Shown here: one piece after another, positions 33,661 through 42,850 of the stretch | Numbering within the stretch: position 1 is the first letter of the stretch | Layout: every line of letters starts with the position of its first letter | Source of the DNA: a bacterium | Lineage (GTDB): Bacteria > Bacteroidota > Ignavibacteria > Kapaibacteriales > UBA7675 | Length of the DNA: 64,000 bases | Assembly: GCA_030430495.1 (NCBI GenBank) | Contig: JAUIKM010000026.1 | Coordinates: 20,971 to 84,970 of the forward strand | Direction of reading: 5' to 3' | Program-made: the position numbers and the translations under genes | The notes under the pieces: model-generated | The model's input: only the letters and a program-made list of their open reading frames with translations | Told to the model about the DNA's origin: nothing | The model's database searches: none

Positions 33661-33733
33661 ACCCGGCATCGAGGACGCCAGGTATGAGCATCTAGCGCAA
33701 CAATCAGGGGAGTGATTACTGCTCAACTCAAAA
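33661..33733. ncRNA. Structured RNA-like repeat, copy D
   Basis: 73 bp. Hairpin 1 GGCAUC/GACGCC has loop GAG. The outer stem is UGAGCA/UGCUCA. The inner stem is GCA/UGC and AAUC/GAUU, with loop AGGGGAGU. It is the copy nearest the tRNA, whose 3' end is 49 bases away on the minus strand. Confidence 0.65.
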
Positions 33734-33781
33734 GCTTGCTGAGAAATTTTCTTCAAAGAACGTTTGCTCAAAGGTCAAACG

Positions 33782-33855
33782 TAGCGGAGGAGGGACTCGA
33801 ACCCCCGACACGCGGATTATGATTCCGCTGCTCTAACCAACTGAGCTACTCCGCC
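33782..33855 (-). tRNA. tRNA-Met (CAU), elongator type
   Basis: A 74-base cloverleaf on the minus strand. Acceptor GGCGGAG pairs with CTCCGCT (G1-U72 wobble, as common in elongator tRNA-Met), with discriminator A. The D-arm contains AGCTCAGTTGGTTAGAGC. The anticodon stem GCGGA/TCCGC encloses ATCATAA (anticodon CAT). The T-arm is GGGGG-TTCGAGT-CCCTC. CCA is not encoded. A lysidine-type tRNA-Ile(CAU) is the alternative, but the GGCGG acceptor favours Met. Confidence 0.9.
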
Positions 33856-33949
33856 GGAAAGCACCCAAGTTAACATTGTTTTTACTTCTGAACAAAACAA
33901 TTTAACACTGCGGCGCAAAAAACTCCGGGCGCAGCTGAAGAGCCAAATG

Positions 33950-34561
33950 TTAATCGGCGGAACCGCCCAATTTCTTGATTTCGTCGCGAATAATCGCGGC
34001 GGTCTCATACTCTTCTTTCTCGATGGCTTTCTGCAGTTCCTGCGCCAGAATTTCGAGGCGCGACGGCGACTGCACAACTTTGCCGGAACTGCTCTCGGTT
34101 GAGGCCGCAGCGGCGTAGGATTCAGACTCGTCGTCGTCTTCATGCTCGGAGTCTTCAGCCCCTTCGGCTTCAAACGACGCTTCGTCCATGACTTCGGCGG
34201 CGACGTAAATGGGAGCGCTGAAACGCACGGCGAGGGCAATGGCATCGCTGGGACGCGCATCGACGCCTTCCTCACTTGTATCGAGGACGAGGCGGGCAAA
34301 AAAGGTCGAATCCTGGATGTCGTTGATCATCACTTCGACGAGCGTGGCGCCAAGGGTCTCAATGACGGCTTTCATGAGATCGTGGGTCATCGGACGGCCG
34401 GACTTGATGCTTTCCATTTCAAGCGCGATGGCCTGGGCCTGGGCGGCTTCAATCATGATGGGAAGTCGACGTGCGCCGTTCTTTTCCTGCAGAATCAATG
34501 CATAACCGTTGCTTGCCGGGCTCGTCGACAATCCGAGAATTTCTACTTCTATCTTTTGCAC
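33950..34561 (-). CDS. Bifunctional nuclease family (DUF151) protein with UVR domain
   Basis: 203 residues starting at GTG 34561, with AAAGGC upstream; a longer frame to 34651 is open but not family-like. The DUF151/BFN core is clear: VQKIEVEILGLSTSPASNGY, LPIMIEAAQAQAIALEME, RPMTHDLMKAVIETLGA and RPSDAIALAVRFSAPIYV. A linker very rich in E, D and S (about 150-170) leads to a C-terminal UVR helix pair (LAQELQKAIEKEEYETAAII, RDEIKKL), the motif of UvrB and UvrC. This DUF151+UVR architecture is usual in Bacteroidota and Chlorobi. BFN proteins have reported DNase/RNase activity; the role here is unknown. Cytoplasmic. Confidence 0.88.
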   Translation of the reverse strand: MQKIEVEILGLSTSPASNGYALILQEKNGARRLPIMIEAAQAQAIALEMESIKSGRPMTHDLMKAVIETLGATLVEVMINDIQDSTFFARLVLDTSEEGVDARPSDAIALAVRFSAPIYVAAEVMDEASFEAEGAEDSEHEDDDESESYAAAASTESSSGKVVQSPSRLEILAQELQKAIEKEEYETAAIIRDEIKKLGGSAD

Positions 34562-34794
34562 GTCTGCCTTTTGCCTTTGGTTCAATGGGGCGGATTGGCC
34601 CACCGGGCGCGCCGGCGTCGCGGCGCATCCACGAACTCTTGATACGATCAAAGGGTGAGTTTCATTGCTTCCACTCCGCCGTTCCGCCCCGGGAAAAATC
34701 GCCGCACGCGGCGTCCGTATCGGCGCAGCCGCACAACTCGTTCAATCGCCAATCGCTCGGCTCTTTACTCACGCTTCGTGCGGCCGCTGCCTTG

Positions 34795-35778
34795 TCAGGC
34801 TTCGATCTTGTTGCCCGTTGTTTCGCTCACCAGTCTGGTCAGCTCCGGCAGAACTTCAAACACGTCGCCGACGACGCCGTAGTCGGCCACCTGGAAGATG
34901 GGCGCGTTTTTGTCTTTGTTGACGGCCACGATGTTTTTGGAGGAGGACATGCCCGCAAGGTGCTGGACTGCGCCGGAGATGCCGCAGGCCACGTAGAGAT
35001 TCGGCGATACGGTTTTACCGGTTTGGCCGACCTGCTCCGCGTGCGGGCGCCAGCCGGCGTCCACTACGGCGCGCGAAGCGCCAACCGCCGCGCCGAATGC
35101 GCGCGCCAGTTCTTCGATCAGATAGAAGTTTTCCGGGCCTTTGAGACCGCGGCCGCCGGAGACGATGATTTCTGCTTCGGCCACGTCCAGTTTGCCCGTG
35201 TTGCGCGTGACGCCCGTCACGGTCGTTTTGGTCGCGACGTCGTCCAGCGACGGCGCAAAGCTGCTGACGCTCACAGTGGCGGAGGAGTCCGCCGTCGCCG
35301 TGAAAATGTTCGGTCGGATGGTATAGACCTGCTGCGGCGCTTCGATTTTGACCGTCGCCAGGGCTTTGCCGGCGTAGACGGGTTTGACGGCCACGAGGCA
35401 ATCGCCGTCGCGCTGAATGTCGATCGTATCGGCCACCATGCCGGCCTGAAGGCGCACGGCTACGCGGGGTGCTGTTTCCTTGCCAAGCGCCGTGGCGGGG
35501 AAGACAACGATCTGGCAGGTTTCCTGCTCGGCCAGTCCGGAGACGGCCTGCGCCAGTGCGGCGGCATTCGGCTGCGCCAGTGCGTCGTGGTCCAGCGTGA
35601 AGCAGGTTTCCAGTCCGTATTTGCCCGCTTCCTGGATGTTTGCGGCGTCGATGCCGCTGGTCGCGCCAATGAATTCGCCGCCGGTAAGCTCGGCAATATG
35701 ACGCGCCGCTTTAATCGCTTCAAAGGCGTTTTTCTTGAACGCGCCTTCCTGCGTTTCGAGGTATGCTAAGATTTTCAT
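34795..35778 (-). CDS. etfA: Electron transfer flavoprotein, alpha subunit
   Basis: 327 residues from ATG 35778. The C-terminal FAD-binding domain is intact: [54 protein letters not shown] and the final [19 protein letters not shown]. The N-terminal domain has [20 protein letters not shown]. The protein pairs with EtfB to carry electrons from acyl-CoA and other dehydrogenases to ETF:quinone oxidoreductase. etfB lies 80 bases upstream on the same strand, the usual order. Cytoplasmic heterodimer. Confidence 0.95.
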   Translation of the reverse strand: MKILAYLETQEGAFKKNAFEAIKAARHIAELTGGEFIGATSGIDAANIQEAGKYGLETCFTLDHDALAQPNAAALAQAVSGLAEQETCQIVVFPATALGKETAPRVAVRLQAGMVADTIDIQRDGDCLVAVKPVYAGKALATVKIEAPQQVYTIRPNIFTATADSSATVSVSSFAPSLDDVATKTTVTGVTRNTGKLDVAEAEIIVSGGRGLKGPENFYLIEELARAFGAAVGASRAVVDAGWRPHAEQVGQTGKTVSPNLYVACGISGAVQHLAGMSSSKNIVAVNKDKNAPIFQVADYGVVGDVFEVLPELTRLVSETTGNKIEA

Positions 35779-35858
35779 GTGTATATCCAGAATCAAGTAT
35801 CAACGTGACAAAATTCACCGAATGAAACGGGTCCCGGACCCGTGAGGAGCAAGGTCGG

Positions 35859-36602
35859 TCAGATTACCTTGGCGTCTTCGCGCAGGAGGCGCACCAGTTC
35901 CTTGATGTCGTCGGCCGTATCGCCGAGCACGACGCCGCCTGATTTGGCGGGCGGCATTTCCATCCTGGTGACTGTGACGCGCGCGGGCAGGTTTTGCGCA
36001 GCGCGTTCCTCGATCGGTTTTTTCTTGGCTTTGATGATGTCCGGCAGCTTGGGGTAGCGCGGATCGTTGATGCCTTTTTGGACGGAGATAACGCAGGGCA
36101 GGGAGCTGGTAACGCTCTCTTTGCCGCCTTCTATATCGCGTTCGGCTTTGACGGTCTGGCCGTCGATTTCCAGTTTGGAGACAACCGTGAGAGAAGGACG
36201 GCCGAGCAGTTCGCCCAGCAGACCGGCCATCTGGAAGGAGTCGAAATCGATGCTCTGGCGACCCAGCAGCACCAGATCGTAGTCCTGACCGGCCAGCTCG
36301 GACAGCGTGGCGGCGATGCCGAAACTGTCCAAACCTTGCTCGTCCTTCACCAGGATGGCCTTATCGACGCCCATGGCCAGCGCGGAACGCAGCGTTTCCT
36401 TGCCGCCGTCGTCGGCCACCGTAACAGCCGTCACAGTGCCGCCGTGCTTTTGTTTAAGTTGCAGCGCTTCCTCGATTGCGTATTCGTCGTAGGGATTGAC
36501 GATGTACTTAACGCCTTTTGCCGAAATCGCCGTTCCGGACTCGTCAATAGCGACCTTTGTCGCAGTATCGGGTACCCGTGAAATACCCACCAGGATGTTC
36601 AT
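35859..36602 (-). CDS. etfB: Electron transfer flavoprotein, beta subunit
   Basis: 247 residues from ATG 36602. Typical motifs: MNILVGISRVPDTATKVAID, YIVNPYDEYAIEEALQLKQK, KAILVKDEQGLDSFGIAATL, the signature DYDLVLLGRQSIDFDSFQMA, and SLPCVISVQKGINDPRYP. It binds AMP structurally and docks to the EtfA FAD domain. It is first in the etfBA pair; no dehydrogenase gene is adjacent. The minus-strand neighbour upstream is uvrA, which ends 94 bases before the etfB start. Confidence 0.95.
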   Translation of the reverse strand: MNILVGISRVPDTATKVAIDESGTAISAKGVKYIVNPYDEYAIEEALQLKQKHGGTVTAVTVADDGGKETLRSALAMGVDKAILVKDEQGLDSFGIAATLSELAGQDYDLVLLGRQSIDFDSFQMAGLLGELLGRPSLTVVSKLEIDGQTVKAERDIEGGKESVTSSLPCVISVQKGINDPRYPKLPDIIKAKKKPIEERAAQNLPARVTVTRMEMPPAKSGGVVLGDTADDIKELVRLLREDAKVI

Positions 36603-36695
36603 GAAGCTGCTTCCTTCTCTATTCCAGATATGCCTGTAGGATCAAGTATAAAGATCACCAATATACGAAAATTTTCCCGGCCGGAGGGCCGCCGC

Positions 36696-39600
36696 TCAGT
36701 CCCCGGTTTCCGCGTGGCGCACCAGTTCCGGACGCAGGTATGCGCCGGTAAGTGACTCGGCTTCCTCCACGACCATTTCGGGCGTTCCTTCCGCAATGAT
36801 GCGTCCGCCGTGTTTGCCGCCGCCCGGCCCCAGATCGATAATCCAGTCGGCCGTTTTTACCACGTCGAGGTTGTGTTCGATGACGAGCACGGTGTTGCCC
36901 ATATCGACCAGGCGATGAAGCAGTTTCAGCAGGATGTCGATGTCTTCAAAGTGCAGACCGGTCGTCGGCTCGTCCAGGATGTAGAGGGTTTTGCCCGTGC
37001 CGATCTTGGCCAGCTCGGTCGCCAGTTTGACGCGCTGGGCCTCGCCGCCGGAGAGCGTCGTGGCCTGCTGTCCCAGGTGGATGTAACTGAGGCCGACGTC
37101 GAACAGGGCCTGCGCCTTGCGTTGGATTTTCGGGATGTCGCGGAAGAAGTCGAGCGCTTCTTCGACCGTCATTTTCAGCACGTCTGAAATCGACTTGTTG
37201 CGGTACGTCACCTGCAGCGTTTCGTGATTGTAGCGCCGCCCGAAGCAGACGTCGCATTCCACATAAACATCCGGCAGGAAGTTCATCTCGATTTTTTTAA
37301 CGCCGTCGCCCTGGCACTCCTCGCAGCGCCCGCCCACGACATTAAACGAAAAGCGCCCCGGTTTGTAGCCGCGAATCTTGGACTCGGGCAGTTGCGCAAA
37401 CAGGTCGCGGATCATCGTGAACAGACCCGTGTAGGTTGCCGGGTTGGAGCGCGGCGTGCGTCCGATCGGCGTCTGGTCGATCTCAATGACCTTGTCGACG
37501 TGTTCCAGGCCCTCGATCGTAGCGTAGGGCATCGGTCGCGTATTGGAGCGATAAAAGCGTTGCGAGAGAATCGGGAAAAGCGTTTTGTTAATCAGGGTCG
37601 ACTTGCCCGATCCGCTCATGCCCGTCACGCAGGTAAAAGTCTCCAGCGGGATGCAGAGGTTCACGCTGTGCAGATTGTTGCCGCGCGCACCGGAAAGAAT
37701 CAGAAACTTGTCATTGCCGCCGCGCCGCTCCGTGCGCATCTCAATTAACTTTCGATCCGTCAGGTATTGCGCCGTGAGTGAGTTCTTAAGCGTGGCGTCC
37801 GGCATGTCGTTCAGAGAATCCGGCTCGCCCGCCAGAATCACCTCGCCGCCGTGCACCCCGGCGCGCGGTCCAAGGTCGATCAGGTAATCGGATTTTTCGA
37901 TCATTTCGCGGTCGTGTTCCACCACGAGCACCGTGTTGCCCAGATCGCGCAGGTGTTTGAGCGATTCAATCAGTTTGCCGTTGTCGTGCTGGTGCAGACC
38001 GATGCTCGGTTCGTCCAGCACGTACATGACGCCCACCAACTGCGAACCGATCTGCGAGGCCAGGCGGATGCGCTGCGCCTCACCGCCGGAAAGCGAGCGC
38101 GCCGCCCGGTTCAGCGTGAGGTACTGCAGGCCGACGTCGTTGAGAAAACTCAGACGCGAGACGATTTCCTTCAGGATCAGTACTCCGATGCGCAGCTCGC
38201 GCTCCGTCAGTTTCAGGTCAGTGAAGTACTCGCCGGCTTCTTCGATTGTATATGCCGTTACCTCGCGGATCGACGCGCCGTGGACGCGCACCGCCAGACT
38301 CTCCGCGCGCAGCCTGCCGCCGTTGCAGGTAGGGCAGGTGACGGTCGCCATGAATTGTTCGATGTTGTTGCGCACCGCCGTCGACTTGGTTTTGTCGTAC
38401 TGCGAGCGGGTGTGCTCCAGAATGCCGCCGAATTTCTGCTTGTACACGACGCTCTTGCCGGACTGGAAGACATAGGTGACCGGAAATTCCTGCTTGCCCG
38501 CGCCGTGCAGCAGGATGTCGATCTTGTCCCGATCCATCTGCCCGAGCGACTGCTCGCGGTCGATGCCGAAATGGCTGCAAACGGCGTCCACCGTTTTCCA
38601 CAGCCAGGTATCGCGCGCTTTGCCCAGCGGCGCAATACCGCCGCCGTTCAGCGAGAGCTCCGGTTCGGGAATCAGCAGTTCCGGATCAAAATCGCGGATA
38701 AGACCGAGGCCGTCACAGCTTTTGCAGGCGCCGTAGGGCGAGTTGAAACTGAAGGCGTTGGGCGCCAGCGGCTCGTAGGATCGATTGCAAACAGGGCAGG
38801 CATTGTTGCGGTTGTAGAGCGTTTCATCGCGGATCTCATCGCCGACAACAACGAGGATCTGCACCAGGTCGTCACCCAGGTTCAGCGCCATTTCCAGCGA
38901 GTCGCGCAGGCGGCGGTCCGCTTCTTCCTTGATGCGCAGGCGGTCCACCACGACTTCGATGTCGTGCACCTTGTAGCGGTCCACCTGCATGCCTTCTTCG
39001 ACGCGGCGGATCTCGCCGTCGATGCGCACGCGGGTGTAACCGGCCTTGCGCATCTGCTCAAACTGCTCGCGATAATGTCCCTTGCGGCCGCGCACAATCG
39101 GGGCCAGAATGTAAATCTGTTCGTCGTTGTTGCGCTCCAGGATGATGTCGGCTATCTGGTCCAGCGACTGCTTGCGCACCGGGATGTCGGGGTGGTCGAC
39201 GCAGTACTGCACGCCGATTTTGGAGTAGAGCAGGCGGATGTAATCGTAGACTTCGGTCACGGTGCCGACCGTGGAGCGCGGGTTGTGCCCGACGGTTTTT
39301 TGTTCGATCGAAATTGCGGGCGAGAGGCCTTCAATCACGTCGACGTCCGGTTTCTCCATCATGCCGAGAAATTGGCGCGCATAGACCGATAGCGACTCGA
39401 CGTAGCGGCGCTGGCCTTCGGCGTAGAGCGTGTCAAATGCCAGACTGGATTTGCCCGAGCCGGAGAGACCGGTGATTACGACAAACTGGTCGCGCGGAAT
39501 ATCGAGGTTGATGTTTTTGAGGTTGTGTTCGCGTGCGCCGCGTACGACAATGTGGGTGTGTTCACCGTCGATTGAGCCCGGTAATTGCAGGGCCGCATCC

Positions 39601-39701
39601 ACGCCGTTTGAAGCGGCGTCGTGTTGCGGTGCGGCGGACTTGTCCACCGACGATTTGCGAGAGCTTTTGCTCCCGTTCTTGCTGACTTTTTTGCCTGCCA
39701 T
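36696..39701 (-). CDS. uvrA: Excinuclease ABC subunit A
   Basis: 1001 residues from ATG 39701, about 60 longer than typical because of a K/S-rich N-terminal extension ([20 protein letters not shown]). The family core then starts at [20 protein letters not shown]. Two ABC ATPase modules are present: Walker [15 protein letters not shown] and [14 protein letters not shown]; signatures [16 protein letters not shown] and [16 protein letters not shown]; Walker [15 protein letters not shown] and [13 protein letters not shown]. Zinc modules are [27 protein letters not shown] and [17 protein letters not shown]. The protein recognises DNA damage and loads UvrB in nucleotide excision repair. Confidence 0.97.
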   Translation of the reverse strand: MAGKKVSKNGSKSSRKSSVDKSAAPQHDAASNGVDAALQLPGSIDGEHTHIVVRGAREHNLKNINLDIPRDQFVVITGLSGSGKSSLAFDTLYAEGQRRYVESLSVYARQFLGMMEKPDVDVIEGLSPAISIEQKTVGHNPRSTVGTVTEVYDYIRLLYSKIGVQYCVDHPDIPVRKQSLDQIADIILERNNDEQIYILAPIVRGRKGHYREQFEQMRKAGYTRVRIDGEIRRVEEGMQVDRYKVHDIEVVVDRLRIKEEADRRLRDSLEMALNLGDDLVQILVVVGDEIRDETLYNRNNACPVCNRSYEPLAPNAFSFNSPYGACKSCDGLGLIRDFDPELLIPEPELSLNGGGIAPLGKARDTWLWKTVDAVCSHFGIDREQSLGQMDRDKIDILLHGAGKQEFPVTYVFQSGKSVVYKQKFGGILEHTRSQYDKTKSTAVRNNIEQFMATVTCPTCNGGRLRAESLAVRVHGASIREVTAYTIEEAGEYFTDLKLTERELRIGVLILKEIVSRLSFLNDVGLQYLTLNRAARSLSGGEAQRIRLASQIGSQLVGVMYVLDEPSIGLHQHDNGKLIESLKHLRDLGNTVLVVEHDREMIEKSDYLIDLGPRAGVHGGEVILAGEPDSLNDMPDATLKNSLTAQYLTDRKLIEMRTERRGGNDKFLILSGARGNNLHSVNLCIPLETFTCVTGMSGSGKSTLINKTLFPILSQRFYRSNTRPMPYATIEGLEHVDKVIEIDQTPIGRTPRSNPATYTGLFTMIRDLFAQLPESKIRGYKPGRFSFNVVGGRCEECQGDGVKKIEMNFLPDVYVECDVCFGRRYNHETLQVTYRNKSISDVLKMTVEEALDFFRDIPKIQRKAQALFDVGLSYIHLGQQATTLSGGEAQRVKLATELAKIGTGKTLYILDEPTTGLHFEDIDILLKLLHRLVDMGNTVLVIEHNLDVVKTADWIIDLGPGGGKHGGRIIAEGTPEMVVEEAESLTGAYLRPELVRHAETGD

Positions 39702-39865
39702 CGAACTCTGGACTCGAACCTGATCAAATGCACCTGGAACGGTGCGCGTACCTCGGCCGCGGAGAGCTGAAAAAACTGGAGACATTCGGCCCGTCAATTT
39801 ATTGTGTTGAATTTTCCGCCTGTACGGGCTTGATCGGAGCGCAGTGTTTTACCTAGATTTGTGCC

Positions 39866-41425
39866 ATGCGATACGTTATGACCCCCGATCAGATGCGCGC
39901 GGCCGACGCAGCGGCGATTGAACAATGCGGCATTCCTTCAGCCATCCTGATGGAAAATGCGGCTCGTTCCGCGGCGGATATTATCCGCTCCGACTATTTG
40001 CAGGGGCGGGAAAGACGGCGTTTGCTGATTCTCTGCGGTCCCGGCAACAACGGCGGCGACGGATTTGCACTGGCGCGTCACCTGGCCGGCGATGCGGACG
40101 TGCGCGTGGGCTGGTTTGGTTCGCCCGACAACATGAGCGCCGAATCGCGCACAAACTTCGATATTCTCTCCGCTTTTGGCATTCCTCCGTTTAACATCGC
40201 CGACGCTGCGATTCCCGATCGCGAACTCTTCGGGGCGGACATCGTGGTTGACGCCATGCTGGGTACTGGCGGCGGAGCGCAGCTGCGCGATCCACTTCCG
40301 GACATTCTCAAAGCGGTCAACGCCACTCGTGCCGTCAGGGTCGCGCTGGACCTGCCGACCGGACTGGATGGACTGACGGGAGCGGCACATCCACATGCGT
40401 TTTGTGCGGACTGCACGATTACCATGTCGGCGGCGAAGCGCGGCATGTACTTTGGCCGCGGACCGGAGCTGTGTGGTGAAATCAGGATCGCGTCCATCGG
40501 CGCGCCGCCGGACCAAAACGCGAAGCAGGGCGGGGCGGCCATTCTGGAAAAGAACGACCTGCGACGTCTGCTTCCGCCGCGTCGTGCCGACAGCAGCAAG
40601 TTTGACTACGGCCGCATTCTGGTTCTGGGCGGCTCGGCCGCAATGCCCGGCGCTATTGCTCTCAGCGCCAACGCCGCCATTCGCGCCGGCGCCGGACTTG
40701 TGACGCTGTTCACGACGGACGTCCATCCGGCGGTGCGCCCGGAAATCATGCTGCGCCGCATGGCGGCCAATGACGAAGGCGGCATTTCAGGCAGCAATTT
40801 TGACGCCATCCGGGACGAGCTGCAAAAAAGCGACGTCATTCTGATCGGTCCCGGTCTGGGCCGCAGCGCGGACACACTCGCTCTTGTCGCTGCGCTGTTA
40901 CCCGAAATCTCGGCTGAACAAAGTTGTATTCTCGACGCGGACGCCCTTGCCGTCTGGCCCGATTATGGCGGCGTACTTCCACACAAACTGATCTGCACCC
41001 CGCACATTGGTGAATTTGCGCGCGCACTGGACCAGGAGCGCGAACAGGTTGCCAAGCAGCGCGAACGGTTCGTGCGGGAATGGCTCGGTGAAATTGGAGG
41101 CACACTTCTGCTCAAGGGCGTTCCGACGATTATTGTAAACAGGGAACGGCAGTACCTCAACATCGGCGGCAATCCGGGGATGGCCACGGCGGGCAGCGGC
41201 GACGTGCTGGCGGGTATTATTGCCGCAATGGCCGGGCGCGGACTTGCGCCTTTGGAAGCGGCGGCTCTCGGCGCGTGGATACATTCATGTGCGGGAGATG
41301 CGGCGATGCAAGTGCATGGGGTGGAAGGACTTACGGCCTCCACTGTCATAGAACATCTGGATGCGGTTTTCGTAAGCGCCACGCAAAACACAAACGATAC
41401 CTCGACCGCACGGAGCCTGAATTGA
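39866..41425 (+). CDS. nnr: Bifunctional NAD(P)H-hydrate epimerase / ADP-dependent dehydratase
   Basis: 519 residues. N-terminal YjeF_N epimerase domain (about 1-215): MRYVMTPDQMRAADAAAIEQ, LILCGPGNNGGDGFALARHL, VVDAMLGTGGGAQLRDPL and ALDLPTGLDGLTG. The C-terminal ribokinase-like dehydratase domain has ILVLGGSAAMPGAIALSANA, DVILIGPGLGRSAD, CILDADAL and the ATP/ADP site MATAGSGDVLAGIIAAM. The fused enzyme repairs hydrated NADH/NADPH. It is divergent from uvrA and followed two bases later by a VanZ-like gene. Cytoplasmic. Confidence 0.95.
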   Translation: MRYVMTPDQMRAADAAAIEQCGIPSAILMENAARSAADIIRSDYLQGRERRRLLILCGPGNNGGDGFALARHLAGDADVRVGWFGSPDNMSAESRTNFDILSAFGIPPFNIADAAIPDRELFGADIVVDAMLGTGGGAQLRDPLPDILKAVNATRAVRVALDLPTGLDGLTGAAHPHAFCADCTITMSAAKRGMYFGRGPELCGEIRIASIGAPPDQNAKQGGAAILEKNDLRRLLPPRRADSSKFDYGRILVLGGSAAMPGAIALSANAAIRAGAGLVTLFTTDVHPAVRPEIMLRRMAANDEGGISGSNFDAIRDELQKSDVILIGPGLGRSADTLALVAALLPEISAEQSCILDADALAVWPDYGGVLPHKLICTPHIGEFARALDQEREQVAKQRERFVREWLGEIGGTLLLKGVPTIIVNRERQYLNIGGNPGMATAGSGDVLAGIIAAMAGRGLAPLEAAALGAWIHSCAGDAAMQVHGVEGLTASTVIEHLDAVFVSATQNTNDTSTARSLN

Positions 41426-41427
41426 CA

Positions 41428-41847
41428 ATGCAGGAGCACACCTACCGCCGACTTATGAGCCTGCCGGTTTTGAGTGCGATGATAGCGGTCAGCATTGTCT
41501 CGCACATGTCGCGACCGCCGCAGCCGGATCTCGGTATCGAGTTTGGCGACAAGGTGTTACACGCCGCAGCTTATACAATTCTCGGGCTTTTATTCGCGGC
41601 GGCGCTTGACGCCTGGCGAGATGTCGGGGCGAGGTCACTGGCATTGTGGACTATTCTGTTTTGTGCGTTGTTCGGGGTGTACGACGAGATCCACCAGAGT
41701 TTTATCCCGAACCGCTTCGCCGACGTTTTTGACTGGATGGCCGATTGCCTCGGCGGTGTTTTTGCGGCGCTTTTATCGGGCAGGGTGCAGGCAAAACTGC
41801 GGGGCTGGCGCTCGAAACACATTCATGCGACCTCCGCAACTCCCTGA
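41428..41847 (+). CDS. VanZ-like family membrane protein
   Basis: 139 residues from ATG 41428, two bases after the nnr stop, so probably the same mRNA. Four hydrophobic segments are visible (VLSAMIAVSIVSHMS, LHAAAYTILGLLFAAALDAW, LALWTILFCALFGVYDEI, MADCLGGVFAALLSGR). The VanZ signature appears as GDKVLHAAAYTILG followed by GVYDEIHQSFIPNRFADVFDW, i.e. the conserved DE-x-hQ...R-x-x-x-x-x-D. The role is unknown in most bacteria; VanZ itself gives low-level teicoplanin resistance. Inner membrane. Confidence 0.85.
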   Translation: MQEHTYRRLMSLPVLSAMIAVSIVSHMSRPPQPDLGIEFGDKVLHAAAYTILGLLFAAALDAWRDVGARSLALWTILFCALFGVYDEIHQSFIPNRFADVFDWMADCLGGVFAALLSGRVQAKLRGWRSKHIHATSATP

Positions 41848-42850
41848 ATTACAATCTGTTAAGCTGAAGCCGATTCGCTGAAAACGGACTGTGCCCTGAT
41901 CGCTTTGAGCCCGGCGCTGCGCTTCGGTCTCAGGCTCTTTTGACTGTTTTGTTTGTCGCCGGGCGAGGCGCGTCACTCACGCGAGGCTGAGCGGATCACC
42001 TGCTTTTGGCCGACTCGGCGACCCTGGAATTTGGACTCGATGGCAAACAAGAAAGTCAAGACCGCGCCGGAGCAGCCGGCAAGCGGAACACACAGAGCAA
42101 GATGCATAAGCAATTGAAAAACAATATTTTATGCCGCCGGTGCAAAGTGACGAACAAGGGGGCAGGTGGTCAGCCGGGCAAAGCTGCGGTGAGCAAACAA
42201 ACGCGGTGAGTCGCAACGCCGGCCTGAAGCCTTCGACTGATAAAGCGTTGAAAACAAATGAGTAAGTCAGGATGCAGGAGCGTAGAGTTCAGCCCGCGGT
42301 GTCAACCCCGGGTGATGCGACAATGGATGAGCGGGTCGTCGACAGGCGGTGAAATGCGATTTGAAGCAGGATGATTAAGTGGTTGATATTAAAGAGAATA
42401 AGAGTGCTGCGTAAACGTGGCTTTGGGAATTTTTCGGGCGCAGTTGGGGCCCTTAACGGGCCCCACCCCCACCTTCCAACCTGCCGAGTCCCACACCACT
42501 CAAGCTTTCCCGCACGGCTCCGCCGTGCTGCGTTCACGTGGCAAAATTTCAGCCCACAGCGAACGCGGCAATTTTTCGATTCATCCTGGTGATTCTCCCG
42601 CCTGGCATGTGCAACATCAAACATCTCCGTTGGCCCCACAAGCGGAAATGACCCAGCGGGCGGAATTCGCTTCCAAGCGTAGCGCAAAACGTGGGTGAAC
42701 GGAACAGATCAGCAATCTCGATCGGGTGCCGGCTGCCCTGTGACGCGTTGCATCGGCAAGTCTGTCCCCAATTTTTTACGGCGGCCTGCGTTCTCTGCTT
42801 TTTCCGGTGCGGTACAAGCCGCGACTCCCGCCAATAAATGTGCCCGGACC
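41848..42850. other. Long intergenic region upstream of tgt
   Basis: 1.0 kb. It contains copy II of the dispersed structured repeat (41896-41963) and a core variant near 42043 (GGCAAACAAG). Two GC-rich hairpins are also present: GGGGCCC-TTAA-CGGGCCCC near 42448-42466, and GCACGG/CCGTGC near 42512-42530. Frames here have no recognisable product. The tgt frame is open back to 42695, but that part is not Tgt-like. Confidence 0.55.
41896..41963 (+). repeat. Dispersed structured repeat, copy II
   Basis: 68-bp element: CTGATCGCTTTGAG, hairpin GAG-C-CCG/CGG-T-CTC, CAGGCTCTTTTGACTG, then the core TTTGTTTGTC (41948-41957) and GCCGGG. Same order of parts as copy I, with compensating stem differences. 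Confidence 0.75.

Noticed and set aside
33065..33733. CRISPR array interpretation of the 73-bp repeats
   Set aside because: Repeats are too long and too diverged, spacers are 44-49 bases with their own palindromes and one 283-base gap, and no cas gene is nearby.
33065..33733. Integron attC-site interpretation
   Set aside because: The 3' arm does fit RYYYAAC (GCTCAAC, GTTCAAC), but the opposite arm is GGTRTGAGC, not GTTRRRY in the required orientation, and no integrase or cassette genes are present.
37851..39392. 513-codon plus-strand open frame inside uvrA
   Set aside because: Antisense shadow of a highly conserved gene, with no start signal and no motif.
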